A stretch of 64,000 nucleotides of DNA from Luteipulveratus flavus (GCF_029080175.1 NZ_JARFJC010000048.1), one strand, 5' to 3'. Counted from the stretch's first letter, positions 1 through 9,011 are shown. Notes: a model not told the origin generated them from the sequence alone. A program made the numbers and translations.

Positions 1-236
1 CGACCTTGCTCCAGGTGGGGTTTACCGAGCCGCCCCAGTCACCTGGGGCGCTGGTGGTCTCTTACACCACCGTTTCACCCTTACCCCCGGCCGAGGCCGG
101 AGGCGGTCTGTTCTCTGTGGCACTGTCCCGCGGGTCACCCCGGATGGCCGTTAACCATCACCTTGCCCTGTGGAGCCCGGACGTTCCTCGGCGCCGGGCG
201 GACCCGGCGACGCGGCCGTCTGGCCGACTCATCCAC
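1..236 (-). ncRNA. rnpB: RNase P RNA (bacterial class A), 3' end cut by window edge
   Basis: Read on the reverse strand, the segment carries the conserved core of class A RNase P RNA: the GAGGAACGTCCGGGCTCC-like block near the 5' end (about 195-170), the CAGGGCAAGGTG and GGTAACGGC-like region, GGTAAGGGTGAAACGGTG (about 90-70) and GGTAAACCCCACC near position 15. The RNA is the catalytic subunit that trims tRNA 5' leaders. The 3' part lies beyond position 1. The 5' end is inferred: a reverse-strand TAGTCT -10 hexamer at 248-243 would start transcription near 236. This promoter overlaps the start of the divergent gene at 254. Confidence 0.93.
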
Positions 237-253
237 TGGGACAGACTAGTGCC

Positions 254-1345
254 GTGGAGCCCGTACGTGACATCGCCTCGAGCAGCTGCCCCGACCGCGC
301 CTGGATCGACGAGGCGGTGCGCCGGCTGCTCGCGGACGCCAACCGCAGCGCCGACACGCACCTGGTCAAGGTGCCCCTGCCCGAGGGCTGGGAGGTCGAC
401 CTCTACCTCAAGGACGAGTCGACGCATCCGACCGGCAGCCTGAAGCACCGCCTGGCCCGCTCACTGTTCCTGTACGCGATCTGCAACGGCTGGATCGGCC
501 CGCGCACCACCGTGATCGAGGCGTCGTCCGGTTCGACGGCGATCTCCGAGGCGTACTTCGCGCGGATGATCGGCCTGCCGTTCGTCGCGGTGATGGCCCG
601 CTCGACCAGCCCGGAGAAGATCGCCCTGATCGAGCGCGAGGGTGGCACCTGTCACCTCGTCGACGACCCCGGCTCGGTGTACGACGTCGCCCGCGAGCTG
701 GCGGCCGGCTGCGACGGGCACTACATGGACCAGTTCACCTACGCCGAGCGGGCGACCGACTGGCGCGGCAACAACAACATCGCCGAATCGGTCTTCGAGC
801 AGATGGCGCTGGAGCGGCACCCGGTCCCCGCCTGGATCGTCGTCGGCGCCGGCACCGGTGGCACGTCGGCGACCATCGGCCGCTACACCCGCTACCGCGG
901 ACTGTCGTCGTGCCTCGCGGTCGTCGACCCTGAGGGCTCGGCGTTCCTGAAGAGCTATGCAGGAGAGGGGGTTTCAGGCTCCGGGTCGCGCATCGAGGGC
1001 ATCGGTCGACCACGCGTGGAGCCGAGCTTCAACCCGCTCGTCGTCGACCGCATGCTCGGCGTCCCCGACGCGGCGTCCGTCGCAGCCATGCGGTTCCTGC
1101 GCGAGCGCACCGGCCTGCGCGCGGGCGCCTCGACGGGCACCAACCTGTACGGCGCCCTGCTGCTGGCGTGCGAGATGCGGGCGGAGGGCCGCGCCGGGAG
1201 CATCGTGACCCTGCTGTGCGACCACGCGGAGCGCTACCGGCAGACGTACGACGACGAGGGGTGGCTGGGCCGCCACGGACTCGACCTCACGCCGTACGAG
1301 GCGGTGCTGGAGAAGGCCTGGGACGACGGCACCTGGACCGGCTAG
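254..1345 (+). CDS. PLP-dependent cysteine synthase-fold enzyme (Cds1-like)
   Basis: A fold-type II PLP enzyme of the cysteine synthase/cystathionine beta-synthase family. The lysine in THPTGSLKHR (about residue 64) is the expected Schiff-base residue, followed by ASSGSTAISEAYFAR and the Gly-rich phosphate loop GAGTGGTSATIGRY. At about 363 aa it fits actinobacterial Cds1-type L-cysteine desulfhydrases, which release H2S and pyruvate from cysteine, better than the shorter classical CysK. I chose the GTG at 254 because the family homology begins there; the frame is open upstream to an ATG at 170, but that would lie inside rnpB. Its TAG overlaps the TAG of the convergent RNase gene in the palindrome CTAG. 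Substrate is not proven. Confidence 0.8.
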   Translation: MEPVRDIASSSCPDRAWIDEAVRRLLADANRSADTHLVKVPLPEGWEVDLYLKDESTHPTGSLKHRLARSLFLYAICNGWIGPRTTVIEASSGSTAISEAYFARMIGLPFVAVMARSTSPEKIALIEREGGTCHLVDDPGSVYDVARELAAGCDGHYMDQFTYAERATDWRGNNNIAESVFEQMALERHPVPAWIVVGAGTGGTSATIGRYTRYRGLSSCLAVVDPEGSAFLKSYAGEGVSGSGSRIEGIGRPRVEPSFNPLVVDRMLGVPDAASVAAMRFLRERTGLRAGASTGTNLYGALLLACEMRAEGRAGSIVTLLCDHAERYRQTYDDEGWLGRHGLDLTPYEAVLEKAWDDGTWTG

Positions 1346-2778
1346 GCCAGCCGGAGCACGACCTTGCGGGCGGCGATGTCCGCACTCACGACCACGGCCT
1401 GCACATCGGCGCCGAGCTCGGCGTCGCCCGGGCACTCCTGGACGACGGCGAAGTCCTTCAGCTGCAGCAGGACGCCCTTCTCCCGCTTCTCGACCACGGA
1501 CGCGGCCACCGACTCACCGACGTGGCTGGACAGCACCGCCGCCTCGGTCGCGTCCGCGCACGCCCGCTCGACCTTTCCGGCGAGCTGGTCGGTGCGCTGC
1601 ATGATCTCCGGCAAGGTCGGCAGGGCCTGCTTGACCCACTCGGGAACCTCGGCGTCCCGGCTCAGCGCCTCGCAGATCGCCAGCCCGAACCGGTCGACCA
1701 GCCGCCGCAGCGGTGCGGTGACGTGGGCGTACGGCGCGGCGACCGCGGCCTGCTCGGGCTGGTCGGGCACGTCTCCGTCGAACGGGGTGTAGCCGGCGCC
1801 GCGGAAGAGGGTGGTGGCCGCATGGATCAGGGCCAGGCGCCGGGGGTCGGACCGGTCGAGGGTCCGCAGGAACTCGCCGTACGGCTGCTCGGCCGGCCAC
1901 GGCACACCCAGCGCCGCGGCCTGCCGGTGGAAGCGCTGCAGCGCCTCCTGGTCGGCGGCGGGCATCGTGCGCAGGATGCCGATCTGCGCGTGCAGCATCA
2001 TCTCGGCGGCCACCATGCCGGTGAGCAGCGAGATCTGGGAGTTCCAGTCCTCGCTCGGCAGTACCGGGCGGAACGACAAGGTGTAGCTGTCGCCGTCGCG
2101 GGTGATCTCCTGCTCCGGCATCGGCAGGCTCGCGCCGCCACGCTCGCGCTCCAGGACGATCCGCTTGTCGCCGATCTCCTTCAGCAGGGCCACGCGCTCC
2201 GGCGCGCTGCCGCCGTCGATCGCCTGCTGCACCTGGTCGTAGTCGAAGCGGTCCTGGCTGCGGACCTGCGCGCGGTAGACCTCCGCCGACGTCACCTCGC
2301 CGCGCGCGTCCAGCGCGATGTCCCAGACGAACGCGGGCCGGACCTCACCGGGCAGCAGGCTCGCCGCGCCCTCGGAGACGACCTCGGGGTGCAACGGGAT
2401 CCGCAGGTCGGGCAGGTACAGCGTCTGGCCGCGCCGCCGGGTCTCGGCGTCGAGCGCCCCGCCCGGCTGCACGAACGCGGGGACGTCGGCGATGGCGTAC
2501 CGCACCCGGTAGCCCTCGCCTGCGCGCTCCAGGAGCATCGCCTGGTCCAGGTCCTTGGACTCCGGCGGGTCGATGGTGAAGAACGGCAGTGCCGTCTCGT
2601 CACGCTCCGGCAGCCGGACCGCCTCCACCGCCCGCTGCGCCTCCGCGACAGCCGGCTCGGGGTAGTCGGTCGGCAGCTGCAGCTCCTGCCGCACGGCGTG
2701 GAACGCCTGCTCGAGCGGACCGGCGTCGGCGCCGGCGTCGGGCTGGGTCTGCGGGGCAACGATCTGTCGCTTCGGCAT
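1342..2778 (-). CDS. RNB-domain exoribonuclease (RNase II/R family), short form
   Basis: The catalytic RNB core starts near residue 65 with FFTIDPPESKDLDQAM, followed by the family blocks YAIADVPAFVQPGGALD and RGQTLYLPDLRIPLHP. The C-terminus (about 410-478) looks like an S1/OB-type RNA-binding tail. The usual N-terminal cold-shock domains of RNase R are absent, leaving about 478 aa. Of the four metal-coordinating acidic positions, three Asp are present (D70, D76, D78) but the fourth is Gln79. Such DLDQA versions occur in actinobacterial relatives, as far as I recall. The start at 2778 is preceded at 7 nt by TAGGGT, so the mRNA is probably leaderless. Likely role: 3'-5' RNA degradation. Confidence 0.85.
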   Translation of the reverse strand: MPKRQIVAPQTQPDAGADAGPLEQAFHAVRQELQLPTDYPEPAVAEAQRAVEAVRLPERDETALPFFTIDPPESKDLDQAMLLERAGEGYRVRYAIADVPAFVQPGGALDAETRRRGQTLYLPDLRIPLHPEVVSEGAASLLPGEVRPAFVWDIALDARGEVTSAEVYRAQVRSQDRFDYDQVQQAIDGGSAPERVALLKEIGDKRIVLERERGGASLPMPEQEITRDGDSYTLSFRPVLPSEDWNSQISLLTGMVAAEMMLHAQIGILRTMPAADQEALQRFHRQAAALGVPWPAEQPYGEFLRTLDRSDPRRLALIHAATTLFRGAGYTPFDGDVPDQPEQAAVAAPYAHVTAPLRRLVDRFGLAICEALSRDAEVPEWVKQALPTLPEIMQRTDQLAGKVERACADATEAAVLSSHVGESVAASVVEKREKGVLLQLKDFAVVQECPGDAELGADVQAVVVSADIAARKVVLRLA

Positions 2779-2854
2779 ACGCCTCACCCTAGGACCCGGC
2801 TCCGACGTCACGTCGGACGTCGGGCCGACGGACCGATCCCGGAGGAACGCGTCC

Positions 2855-3520
2855 TCACGCGCCGGGGACGACGACGCCGTGCTCGTACGCGAACACGACC
2901 GCCTGCGCCCGGTCCCGCAGCCCCAGCTTGGTCAGCACCCGGGAGACGTGCGTCTTCACCGTTTGCTCGGCCACGAAGAGACGGCCGGCGATCTCGGCGT
3001 TGGACAGCCCGGCGGCGATGAGCTCCAGCACCTCGCGCTCCCGCGAGGTCAGCCCGTCCAGCAGGCGCGAGTGCTTGGGCACGCTGCTGCGTCGCCGGGT
3101 CGCCTCGGCGATGAGGCGCTTGGTGATGCTCGGCGCGAGCAGCGCCTCGCCCTGGGCGACGACACGCACCGCCCGGGCCAGCTCGTCCGCGGGGGCGTCC
3201 TTGAGCATGAACCCGCTCGCCCCGATCCGCAGCGCCTCGTACACGTAGTCGTCGATGTCGAACGTCGTCAGCATCAGGACGTGCGGACGGCTCGCGGCGG
3301 GCGCGGCCAGGATCGTCGCCGTCGCCTCCAGGCCGTTGACCTCGGGCATCCGCACGTCCATGAGCACGACGTCCGGGCCGAGCCGAGCGACCTCGCGGAC
3401 CGCCTGTGCACCGTCAGCCGCCTCACCGATGACACTGATGTCGGGCTGCGCCCCGAGCAACGCACCGATCCCCTGCCGCACCATCGCCTGGTCGTCGACG
3501 ATGACCACCCTGATCGTCAT
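2855..3520 (-). CDS. NarL/LuxR-family response regulator
   Basis: An N-terminal receiver domain (about 1-120) has the phosphoacceptor Asp in VVLMDVRMPE and the conserved Lys in MLKDAPADE. A C-terminal LuxR-type helix-turn-helix follows (about 150-215: LTSREREVLELIAAGLSNAEIA and TVKTHVSRVLTKL, shown here only as two landmarks). It lies 4 bases after the histidine kinase gene and is surely its partner. A TAGGTT hexamer 6 nt before the ATG lies across the end of the kinase gene, so an extra leaderless promoter for the regulator alone is possible. The target genes and signal are unknown. Confidence 0.92.
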   Translation of the reverse strand: MTIRVVIVDDQAMVRQGIGALLGAQPDISVIGEAADGAQAVREVARLGPDVVLMDVRMPEVNGLEATATILAAPAASRPHVLMLTTFDIDDYVYEALRIGASGFMLKDAPADELARAVRVVAQGEALLAPSITKRLIAEATRRRSSVPKHSRLLDGLTSREREVLELIAAGLSNAEIAGRLFVAEQTVKTHVSRVLTKLGLRDRAQAVVFAYEHGVVVPGA

Positions 3521-3524
3521 GCCG

Positions 3525-4775
3525 TCAACCTAGGCCCGCGAGCTCGGGCCGGCCCTGCAGGGGCAGTCGTGCGCGGACGCAGAAACCGCCGTCCGGCGAG
3601 GCGCCGGCCTCGAGGGTTCCTCCGACGGCCTCCGCTCGCGCCCGCATCCCCGAGATCCCGTTCCCGCCGAAGTGCTCCGCTCTCGCCGCGTCCTCGGCCC
3701 GCACCGCCGGACCGTTGCGGACGGCCAGCTCGGCGTGCCTGTCTGCCTGGTTCAGCGTGACCTCGACCCGGGCGCCCGGCGCGTGCCGGGAGGCGTTCGC
3801 GAGCGACTCCTGCAGGATGCGGTGCAGCACCAGGGCGGTCCCCGCAGGGCACTCCTCCGGGCGGACGTCGATCCGCCACGCGACGTCGATCCCGGCCGAC
3901 CTGCTCGACTCCAGCAGCCCGGGCATCTGCTCGATGCCGGGCTGCGGCGCGGTCGGCGCGGGCCCCTTCTCCTCCCGCAGCACGCCCAGCACCCCGCGTA
4001 CCTCGTTCAGAGCCTGACGCGCCGACGACTCGATGCTGGCGAACTCCTCCCGGGCCTGCGGCGAGACGTCACCGAGCCGGTACGGGGCGCTCTGCGCCTG
4101 CACGACCACCATCGACATGTGGTGGGCGACCACGTCGTGCAGCTCGCGGGCGATGCGGGTGCGTTCCTCGACCACGGCGACGCGGGCGCGTTCGACCTCG
4201 GTGGCCTCCGACTGCTCGGCGAGCTGGCGCCGCGAGAGGACCAGCCATCGGACGAGCAGGCCGAACGCGACGAGCAGGACCGCGCCGAGCCCCCAGCCCT
4301 TCAGACCGTCCGGCATCGCGGCGACGAACAGCGTGACGCTGCCGGCCGTCACCACCGCGACCTCGACGGGCGCGGCCAGCATCGCCGCGACCAGGATCGT
4401 GAGCAGCAGGACCAGGAAGTGCACCACCGGCCACGGCAGCAGGCTGCCCGCAAGCTGCTCGACCCCGAGCCACCACACGGCCGCACCGATGGCACTGGCC
4501 ACCCAGGCGTAGAACGGCCACCGGCGCACCATCAGCAGCGGCACGATCTCCATCACCGCCAGGAGCGGCCACAACGACGTCGGAGCCCGGTGCGTCACAC
4601 CGATCGTCGGCCACGCGATCGCGAGCGCGAGGGCCGCGATCAGGACGGGCAGCGCGTCGGGGTACCGGCGCAGCGGTGCCCCCGCCGTGCGCACGAGCCA
4701 TCGGGCGCCGCGCCACGGCCGGCGGGCGACGGTACGAGCCGCCGCCACCGGGCGGGGACGCGGGAGTCTGGGCAT
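3525..4775 (-). CDS. Membrane sensor histidine kinase (HisKA_3 type)
   Basis: The N-terminal half (about 40-185) has five or six hydrophobic helices. The HisKA_3 dimerisation motif RIARELHDVVAHHMS follows, with the phosphorylated His in ELHD, then a HATPase region ending in NGISGMRARAEAVGGTLEAG. This is the DesK/NarX-like architecture typical of partners of NarL regulators, and the response regulator gene starts 4 bases downstream. A TAGCCT box sits 6 nt before the ATG at 4775, which suggests a leaderless transcript. The small extracellular loops suggest sensing within the membrane, but the stimulus is unknown. Confidence 0.9.
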   Translation of the reverse strand: MPRLPRPRPVAAARTVARRPWRGARWLVRTAGAPLRRYPDALPVLIAALALAIAWPTIGVTHRAPTSLWPLLAVMEIVPLLMVRRWPFYAWVASAIGAAVWWLGVEQLAGSLLPWPVVHFLVLLLTILVAAMLAAPVEVAVVTAGSVTLFVAAMPDGLKGWGLGAVLLVAFGLLVRWLVLSRRQLAEQSEATEVERARVAVVEERTRIARELHDVVAHHMSMVVVQAQSAPYRLGDVSPQAREEFASIESSARQALNEVRGVLGVLREEKGPAPTAPQPGIEQMPGLLESSRSAGIDVAWRIDVRPEECPAGTALVLHRILQESLANASRHAPGARVEVTLNQADRHAELAVRNGPAVRAEDAARAEHFGGNGISGMRARAEAVGGTLEAGASPDGGFCVRARLPLQGRPELAGLG

Positions 4776-5091
4776 GGCAGCAGGCTACGGACGCACGACC
4801 CCCGCGTCGTCGTACGACGGAGCCGTCCGTCCTCACCCCGAAGTACTACGCCGGGGCCCGCGACCGGAGCCCGAACATGCGGCCGGACATCGCGCACGAC
4901 TCGGACTGGCTGGAGACGGCCTCAGGATCGGTATCGGTACCCCCGCGCCCGAGTCCGTCGCCGTGCACCATCCGACGAGTGGCCCGAGCGGTCACTCATC
5001 GCGCCCCCACCGACCGGACCGCCGAGCCGCAGACGTGCTGACCCGTGGGCGGTGATGCGGCGGGCGGGCGTTCCGGCCGTACCCTCTCTGA
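4776..5091. other. Divergent intergenic region without a convincing gene
   Basis: This 316-base stretch separates the histidine kinase (reverse) from yaaA (forward). It holds the two outward promoters: TAGCCT for the kinase at 4787-4782 and TACCCT for yaaA at 5080-5085. Open frames crossing it lack family features. A short tandem-like CGGTATCGGTAC patch near 4928-4940 is the only other structure noted. Confidence 0.6.
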
Positions 5092-5838
5092 GTGCTGATC
5101 CTCCTGCCGCCGTCCGAGACCAAGCAGGCCCGCAGCCGCGGCCGTTCGCTCGACCTGGAGCGGCTGTCCTTCCCCGAGCTGACCCGGACCCGCGAGCAGG
5201 TCGCGCAGGCGCTGGCGACGGTCAGCGCGAGCGAGGACGCCGCCGGCGCGCTCGGCGTCAGCCCCGGCCTCGTCGACGACATCGCTCGCAACACCCGGTT
5301 GACGAGCGCACCGGCGCTGCCCGCCCAGGACCTCTACACCGGGGTGCTCTACGACGCGCTCGACATCTCCTCGCTCGACACCCCGGCGCTGCGGCGCGCA
5401 CGACGCTGGATCGTGGTCGTCTCCGCGCTCTACGGAGCGCTCCGCCCCGCCGACAAGGTCGCGCCCTACCGGCTGTCCATGGGCGTCAACCTCCAGGGCG
5501 TCGGCCCGCTCGCCGGCGCCTGGCGTGAGCCGCTGGACGTGGTGCTGAGCGCCGCCGCCGGTCGGGGCGCGGTCGTGGACTGCCGCTCCAGCACGTACGT
5601 GGCCGCCTGGGCGCCACAGGGCGCGCTCGCCGAGCGATGGGTCCAGATCCGGGTGCCGGGCGCCACGCACATGGCCAAGCACACCCGCGGCCTGCTCGCC
5701 CGCCACCTGTGCCAGGCGGGCCAGGACGCACGGACGCCGCGAGCGCTGGAGGCCGTCGCCGCGCAGGCTTTCACGACCCAGCTCACCGAGCCCGCCCGAC
5801 CCGGTCGGCCGTGGGTGCTCGACGTGACGGCCCGCTGA
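5092..5838 (+). CDS. yaaA: YaaA family peroxide-stress protein
   Basis: Begins with the family signature LLPPSETK and retains the blocks LYTGVLYDALD, VSALYGALRPAD, YRLSMG and VDCRSSTY typical of the YaaA (formerly UPF0246/DUF328) family. E. coli YaaA lowers free iron and limits oxidative damage during H2O2 stress. Length about 248 aa matches the family. The GTG at 5092 is preceded by TACCCT with a 6-base gap, so translation probably starts at the mRNA 5' end. The next gene starts 17 bases after the stop and may be co-transcribed. Confidence 0.9.
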   Translation: MLILLPPSETKQARSRGRSLDLERLSFPELTRTREQVAQALATVSASEDAAGALGVSPGLVDDIARNTRLTSAPALPAQDLYTGVLYDALDISSLDTPALRRARRWIVVVSALYGALRPADKVAPYRLSMGVNLQGVGPLAGAWREPLDVVLSAAAGRGAVVDCRSSTYVAAWAPQGALAERWVQIRVPGATHMAKHTRGLLARHLCQAGQDARTPRALEAVAAQAFTTQLTEPARPGRPWVLDVTAR

Positions 5839-5855
5839 GCGAACGACGACACCCC

Positions 5856-6947
5856 ATGAGCACCTCGGACCTCGCCGAGCTGACCGGCCACGTCCTGCCG
5901 GTCATGGTCTTCCTGATCATGATCACGATCGTCGCCGAGATCGCCGACATGGCAGGCGTCTTCGACGTCGCGGGCCACTGGGCCGCCCGAGCCGGACGGC
6001 ACCGCACCTGGCTGCTCTGGCTCCTGGTCGTCGCCCTCTCGACGGTGTGCACGATCGTGCTCAGCCTGGACACCACCGCCGTTCTGCTCACTCCCGTGGT
6101 GATCGCGGTGGCGCGCCAGGTCGGCGTCCGCCCGATGCCGTTCGCCGTCACGACGGTGTGGCTCGCCAACACTGCCTCCCTGCTGCTACCCGTCTCCAAC
6201 CTCACCAACCTCCTGGCTCTGCACCGGTTCTCCGGCCTCGGGCTCACGCTGCACGACTACATCGCCCTGACCTGGCGACCGGCGCTCGCCGCGGTGGTCG
6301 CGACCGCCGTGGTGATCGCCGTCCTGCACCGGCACGACCTGCGCGGCACGTACGCGATCGAGCCGCCGGCCGACCCGCACGACCGCACGCTGCTGATCGT
6401 CGCGGCCACCGTCTGCGTCGCGCTCGGGCCGGCCTTCGTCAGCGGCGTGATGCCGGCGATCCCTGCGGCCGTCGGGGCGGCCGTCCTGCTCGCCACCCTC
6501 GCCGTACGCCGCCGCGAGATGCTGCGGGAGGTGACCGTGCCCTGGCTGATGGTGGGAGCGGTCACGGTGCTGCTGGTCGTCGTGGAGATCGCCGGGCAGC
6601 ACGGGATGCACCGGCACCTGGCCGGCCTCACCGGCACCGGCACGGACGCGGCCGACCTGTGGCAGGTGAGCGCCGCGGGTGCCGTGACCTCGAACGTCGT
6701 GAACAACCTGCCGGCCTACCTGGCGCTCGAACGCCTCACCATCGACGACCCGCACCGCCTCGTGGCGCTGCTGATCGGGACCAACCTCGGGCCGATCGTC
6801 ACGGTCTGGGGCTCGCTCGCGACCCTGCTGTGGCGCGAGCGGTGCCGGCGCGCCGGGCTGGAGATCCCGCTCGCGGCGTTCGCCCTGCGCAGCGCCCTGT
6901 GTGCGATCGTCGTCGTCGCGGCGGCCACCACCGCGCTGACCCTCTAG
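5856..6947 (+). CDS. SLC13/ArsB-like anion permease, compact form
   Basis: A hydrophobic protein of about 363 aa with roughly ten membrane helices. Two inverted-repeat-like signatures of the ion transporter superfamily are visible: WLANTASLLLPVSNLTNLL (about 105-125) and SNVVNNLPAYLAL followed by IGTNLGPIVTVWGSL (about 280-320). The Ser/Asn-Thr-Asn type motifs bind sodium or substrate in SLC13 transporters. It is shorter than the 420-430 aa ArsB/CitM proteins, so one or two helices may be missing. No arsR or arsC lies nearby, so arsenite export is not supported; a dicarboxylate or other anion is equally possible. The start at 5856 is the first ATG matching the hydrophobic domain. Confidence 0.75.
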   Translation: MSTSDLAELTGHVLPVMVFLIMITIVAEIADMAGVFDVAGHWAARAGRHRTWLLWLLVVALSTVCTIVLSLDTTAVLLTPVVIAVARQVGVRPMPFAVTTVWLANTASLLLPVSNLTNLLALHRFSGLGLTLHDYIALTWRPALAAVVATAVVIAVLHRHDLRGTYAIEPPADPHDRTLLIVAATVCVALGPAFVSGVMPAIPAAVGAAVLLATLAVRRREMLREVTVPWLMVGAVTVLLVVVEIAGQHGMHRHLAGLTGTGTDAADLWQVSAAGAVTSNVVNNLPAYLALERLTIDDPHRLVALLIGTNLGPIVTVWGSLATLLWRERCRRAGLEIPLAAFALRSALCAIVVVAAATTALTL

Positions 6948-6974
6948 TCCGTGCTGCTCGAGAAGGAGCGAGTC

Positions 6975-7328
6975 GTGCCCGACCGACCCGAGATCGTCTG
7001 CATCTGCGGCTCCACCCGGTTCGCGGACGAGATGCGCGCGGCCAACCGTGATCTGACCTTCGCCGGCGTCATCGTCGTCGCGCCGGGCGAGGCGGACGCG
7101 CCGGTCACCAGCGACCAGAAGGCGACGCTGGACGCCCTCCACCTGCGCAAGATCGACCTCGCCGACCGGGTTCTGGTCGTCAACCCCGGCGGGTACGTCG
7201 GCGAGTCCACGCTCCGGGAGGTCGCGTACGCCCGCGCCGCCGGGAAGCCGGTCTCGTTCACCGATCCGGTGGGGCCGGCGGCGCCTCCGGACGCGAACGA
7301 CGAGTCTCGGGCGGCCTCGGGGCGCTGA
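6975..7328 (+). CDS. Nucleoside 2-deoxyribosyltransferase-like small protein
   Basis: About 117 aa. The N-terminal strand-loop VCICGSTRF and later LADRVLVVNPGGYVGESTLREVAYA match the NDT/DUF4406 fold (Rossmann-like, nucleotide-processing). A Glu in GES(T)LRE sits where NDT enzymes have their catalytic Glu. The start is the GTG at 6975, preceded by the strong site AGAAGGAG; an in-frame GTG at 6951 lacks one. No partner gene indicates a substrate. The last 25 residues are low complexity and probably disordered. Confidence 0.75.
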   Translation: MPDRPEIVCICGSTRFADEMRAANRDLTFAGVIVVAPGEADAPVTSDQKATLDALHLRKIDLADRVLVVNPGGYVGESTLREVAYARAAGKPVSFTDPVGPAAPPDANDESRAASGR

Positions 7329-7352
7329 GGCGCCGTCGGCAGCGGCCTCGCC

Positions 7353-8549
7353 TCAGGCCCGACCCAGCGCGGTCGACACGTCGCGGACCAGGTCGTCGAC
7401 GTCCTCCAGCCCGACGGAGATCCGCAGGACGCCGTCGGTGATCCCGACCTGGAGACGAGCCTCCTCGCCCATCCGGCGGTGGGTCGTGGTGGCCGGGTGG
7501 GTGATCAGCGACTTGGAGTCACCGAGGTTGTTGGAGATGTCGATGACCTCGAGGGCGTTCATGACCCGGAACGCGGCGTCCTTCAGCCCGGCCGTCTCAC
7601 CGGCCAGCTCGAAGGTCACCACGGTGCCGCCACCGCTCATCTGCCGGACCGCGAGGTCGTGCTGGGGGTGCGACTCCAGGAACGGGTACCACACCGACCG
7701 GACCGCCGGGTGCTCGTCGAGCGCCCGCGCGAGCGTGAGCGCCGACCTGGCCTGCTCCTGCACCCGCAGCCGCATCGTCTCCAGTCCCTTGACCAGGACC
7801 CAGGCGTTGAACGGCGACATCGCGGGGCCGGTGTGCCTGATGAGGTTCTTCACCGGGCCGTCGATGTAGTCCTGCGGACCCAGGATCGCGCCGCCGAGCA
7901 CCCGGCCCTGCCCGTCGATGTGCTTGGTGGCGCTGTAGACGACGATGTCGGCGCCGTGCTCCAGCGGCCGCGAGAAGACCGGCGTACCGAAGACGTTGTC
8001 CACGACGACCTGAGCGCCCGCGGCGTGGGCCAGGTCGCTCACCTGCCGCATGTCGACGAGCTCCTGCATCGGGTTGCTGGGTGTCTCGAAGAACACCGCG
8101 GTCGTCGGCTCGGACAGCGCCGTACGCCACTGCTCCAGGTCGGCGCCGTCGACGAAGACGGTCTCCACGCCCCAGCGGGGCAGGATCTCGTCCAGGATCA
8201 CGAAGCAGGACCCGAACAGGCCGCGCGAGGCGACCACCCGGTCGCCGTTGGCGAGCAGCGCCGCGAGAGCGGTGAACACCGCCGACATCCCGGACGCCGT
8301 CGCGGAGCAGGCCTCGGCGCCCTCCAGCAGCCGCAGGCGCTCCTCCAGGACGGCCACGGTGGGGTTGCCGTACCGGCTGTAGACGAAGCGGTCGACCTCC
8401 TCGGCGAACGCCGCCTCGGCGTCCTCGGCGGTCTCGTAGACGAAGCCGGAGGTGAGGTAGAGCGCCTCGGACGTCTCCTCGAACCCGCTGCGGGCCAGGC
8501 CACCGCGGACCGCGAGCGTGTCCGGCGCCCAGCCGTCGGGGCCGCTCAT
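7353..8549 (-). CDS. metZ: O-succinylhomoserine sulfhydrylase
   Basis: A fold-type I PLP enzyme of the Cys/Met metabolism family, about 398 aa. Landmarks are FVYSRYGNPTVAVLEERL, the PLP lysine in VYSATKHIDGQGR and the C-terminal RISVGLEDVDDLVRD. The overall pattern fits MetZ, which makes homocysteine directly from an activated homoserine and sulfide. Its ATG overlaps the TGA of the upstream rhodanese gene in an ATGA. A sulfurtransferase coupled to a sulfide-using enzyme is metabolically sensible. The acyl group (succinyl or acetyl) cannot be told from the sequence alone. Confidence 0.9.
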   Translation of the reverse strand: MSGPDGWAPDTLAVRGGLARSGFEETSEALYLTSGFVYETAEDAEAAFAEEVDRFVYSRYGNPTVAVLEERLRLLEGAEACSATASGMSAVFTALAALLANGDRVVASRGLFGSCFVILDEILPRWGVETVFVDGADLEQWRTALSEPTTAVFFETPSNPMQELVDMRQVSDLAHAAGAQVVVDNVFGTPVFSRPLEHGADIVVYSATKHIDGQGRVLGGAILGPQDYIDGPVKNLIRHTGPAMSPFNAWVLVKGLETMRLRVQEQARSALTLARALDEHPAVRSVWYPFLESHPQHDLAVRQMSGGGTVVTFELAGETAGLKDAAFRVMNALEVIDISNNLGDSKSLITHPATTTHRRMGEEARLQVGITDGVLRISVGLEDVDDLVRDVSTALGRA

Positions 8550-8956
8550 CCCTGCCTCCAGGGCAGGCCGGCGACCTTCCAGCCGGCCACGCTGCGGTGA
8601 CCGGACTCGTCCAGCCCGCCCTCAAACCCGTCGAGCACGTTGTACGCCGGCCCGAGGCCGGCCGCCGTCATCGCCTCGGCGGCCGCGGCGGAGCGCACGC
8701 CCGAGCGGCACAGCAGGTACGTCGGACCCTCGCCCGCACCGGCGGCGCGGACCTGGTCGACGAAGTCGTTGTTGCGCGTGCCGTCGGGGAAGCGCTGCCA
8801 CTCCACCCGGATGAGCTGCTGGTCGATGCCGGCCAGGTCGGGCACGCCGACATAGGCCCACTCGGCCTCGGTACGGACGTCCACGAGGCGCGCCGACGGG
8901 TCGGCCCGCAGCGCCTCGAACGCGTCCTCGGGAGCGATGTCACCCGCGTACGTCAT
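8546..8956 (-). CDS. Single-domain rhodanese-like sulfurtransferase
   Basis: A protein of about 136 aa with one rhodanese fold. ARLVDVRTEAEWAYVG is the first strand-loop, and the active-site loop is LLCRSGVRSAAAA with the catalytic Cys in CRSGVRS. The start at 8956 begins at MTYAGDIAPEDA; the longer frame upstream crosses the hairpin terminator of the preceding gene. Its stop overlaps the metZ start (ATGA), so the two are translated together. Likely role: carrying persulfide sulfur for methionine synthesis, an inference from context. Confidence 0.88.
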   Translation of the reverse strand: MTYAGDIAPEDAFEALRADPSARLVDVRTEAEWAYVGVPDLAGIDQQLIRVEWQRFPDGTRNNDFVDQVRAAGAGEGPTYLLCRSGVRSAAAAEAMTAAGLGPAYNVLDGFEGGLDESGHRSVAGWKVAGLPWRQG

Positions 8957-8979
8957 GCGCGTCAGCGTCGCACAGCGTC

Positions 8980-9011
8980 CCGAGGGTCGGGACCGCGATC
9001 CCGACCCTCGG
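8980..9011 (-). terminator. Hairpin after the RNase H/phosphatase gene
   Basis: A perfect 13-bp inverted repeat (8980-8992 with 8999-9011) around a 6-base loop, 7 bases after the stop of the upstream gene and just before the rhodanese gene. It lacks a U-tract, as is common in this genome. Confidence 0.75.

Noticed and set aside
6..448. Open frames over rnpB
   Set aside because: The segment is structural RNA; the frames have no protein features.
5856..6947. ArsB arsenite exporter
   Set aside because: No arsR, arsC or other arsenic gene is nearby, and the protein is shorter than ArsB; only a superfamily call is justified.
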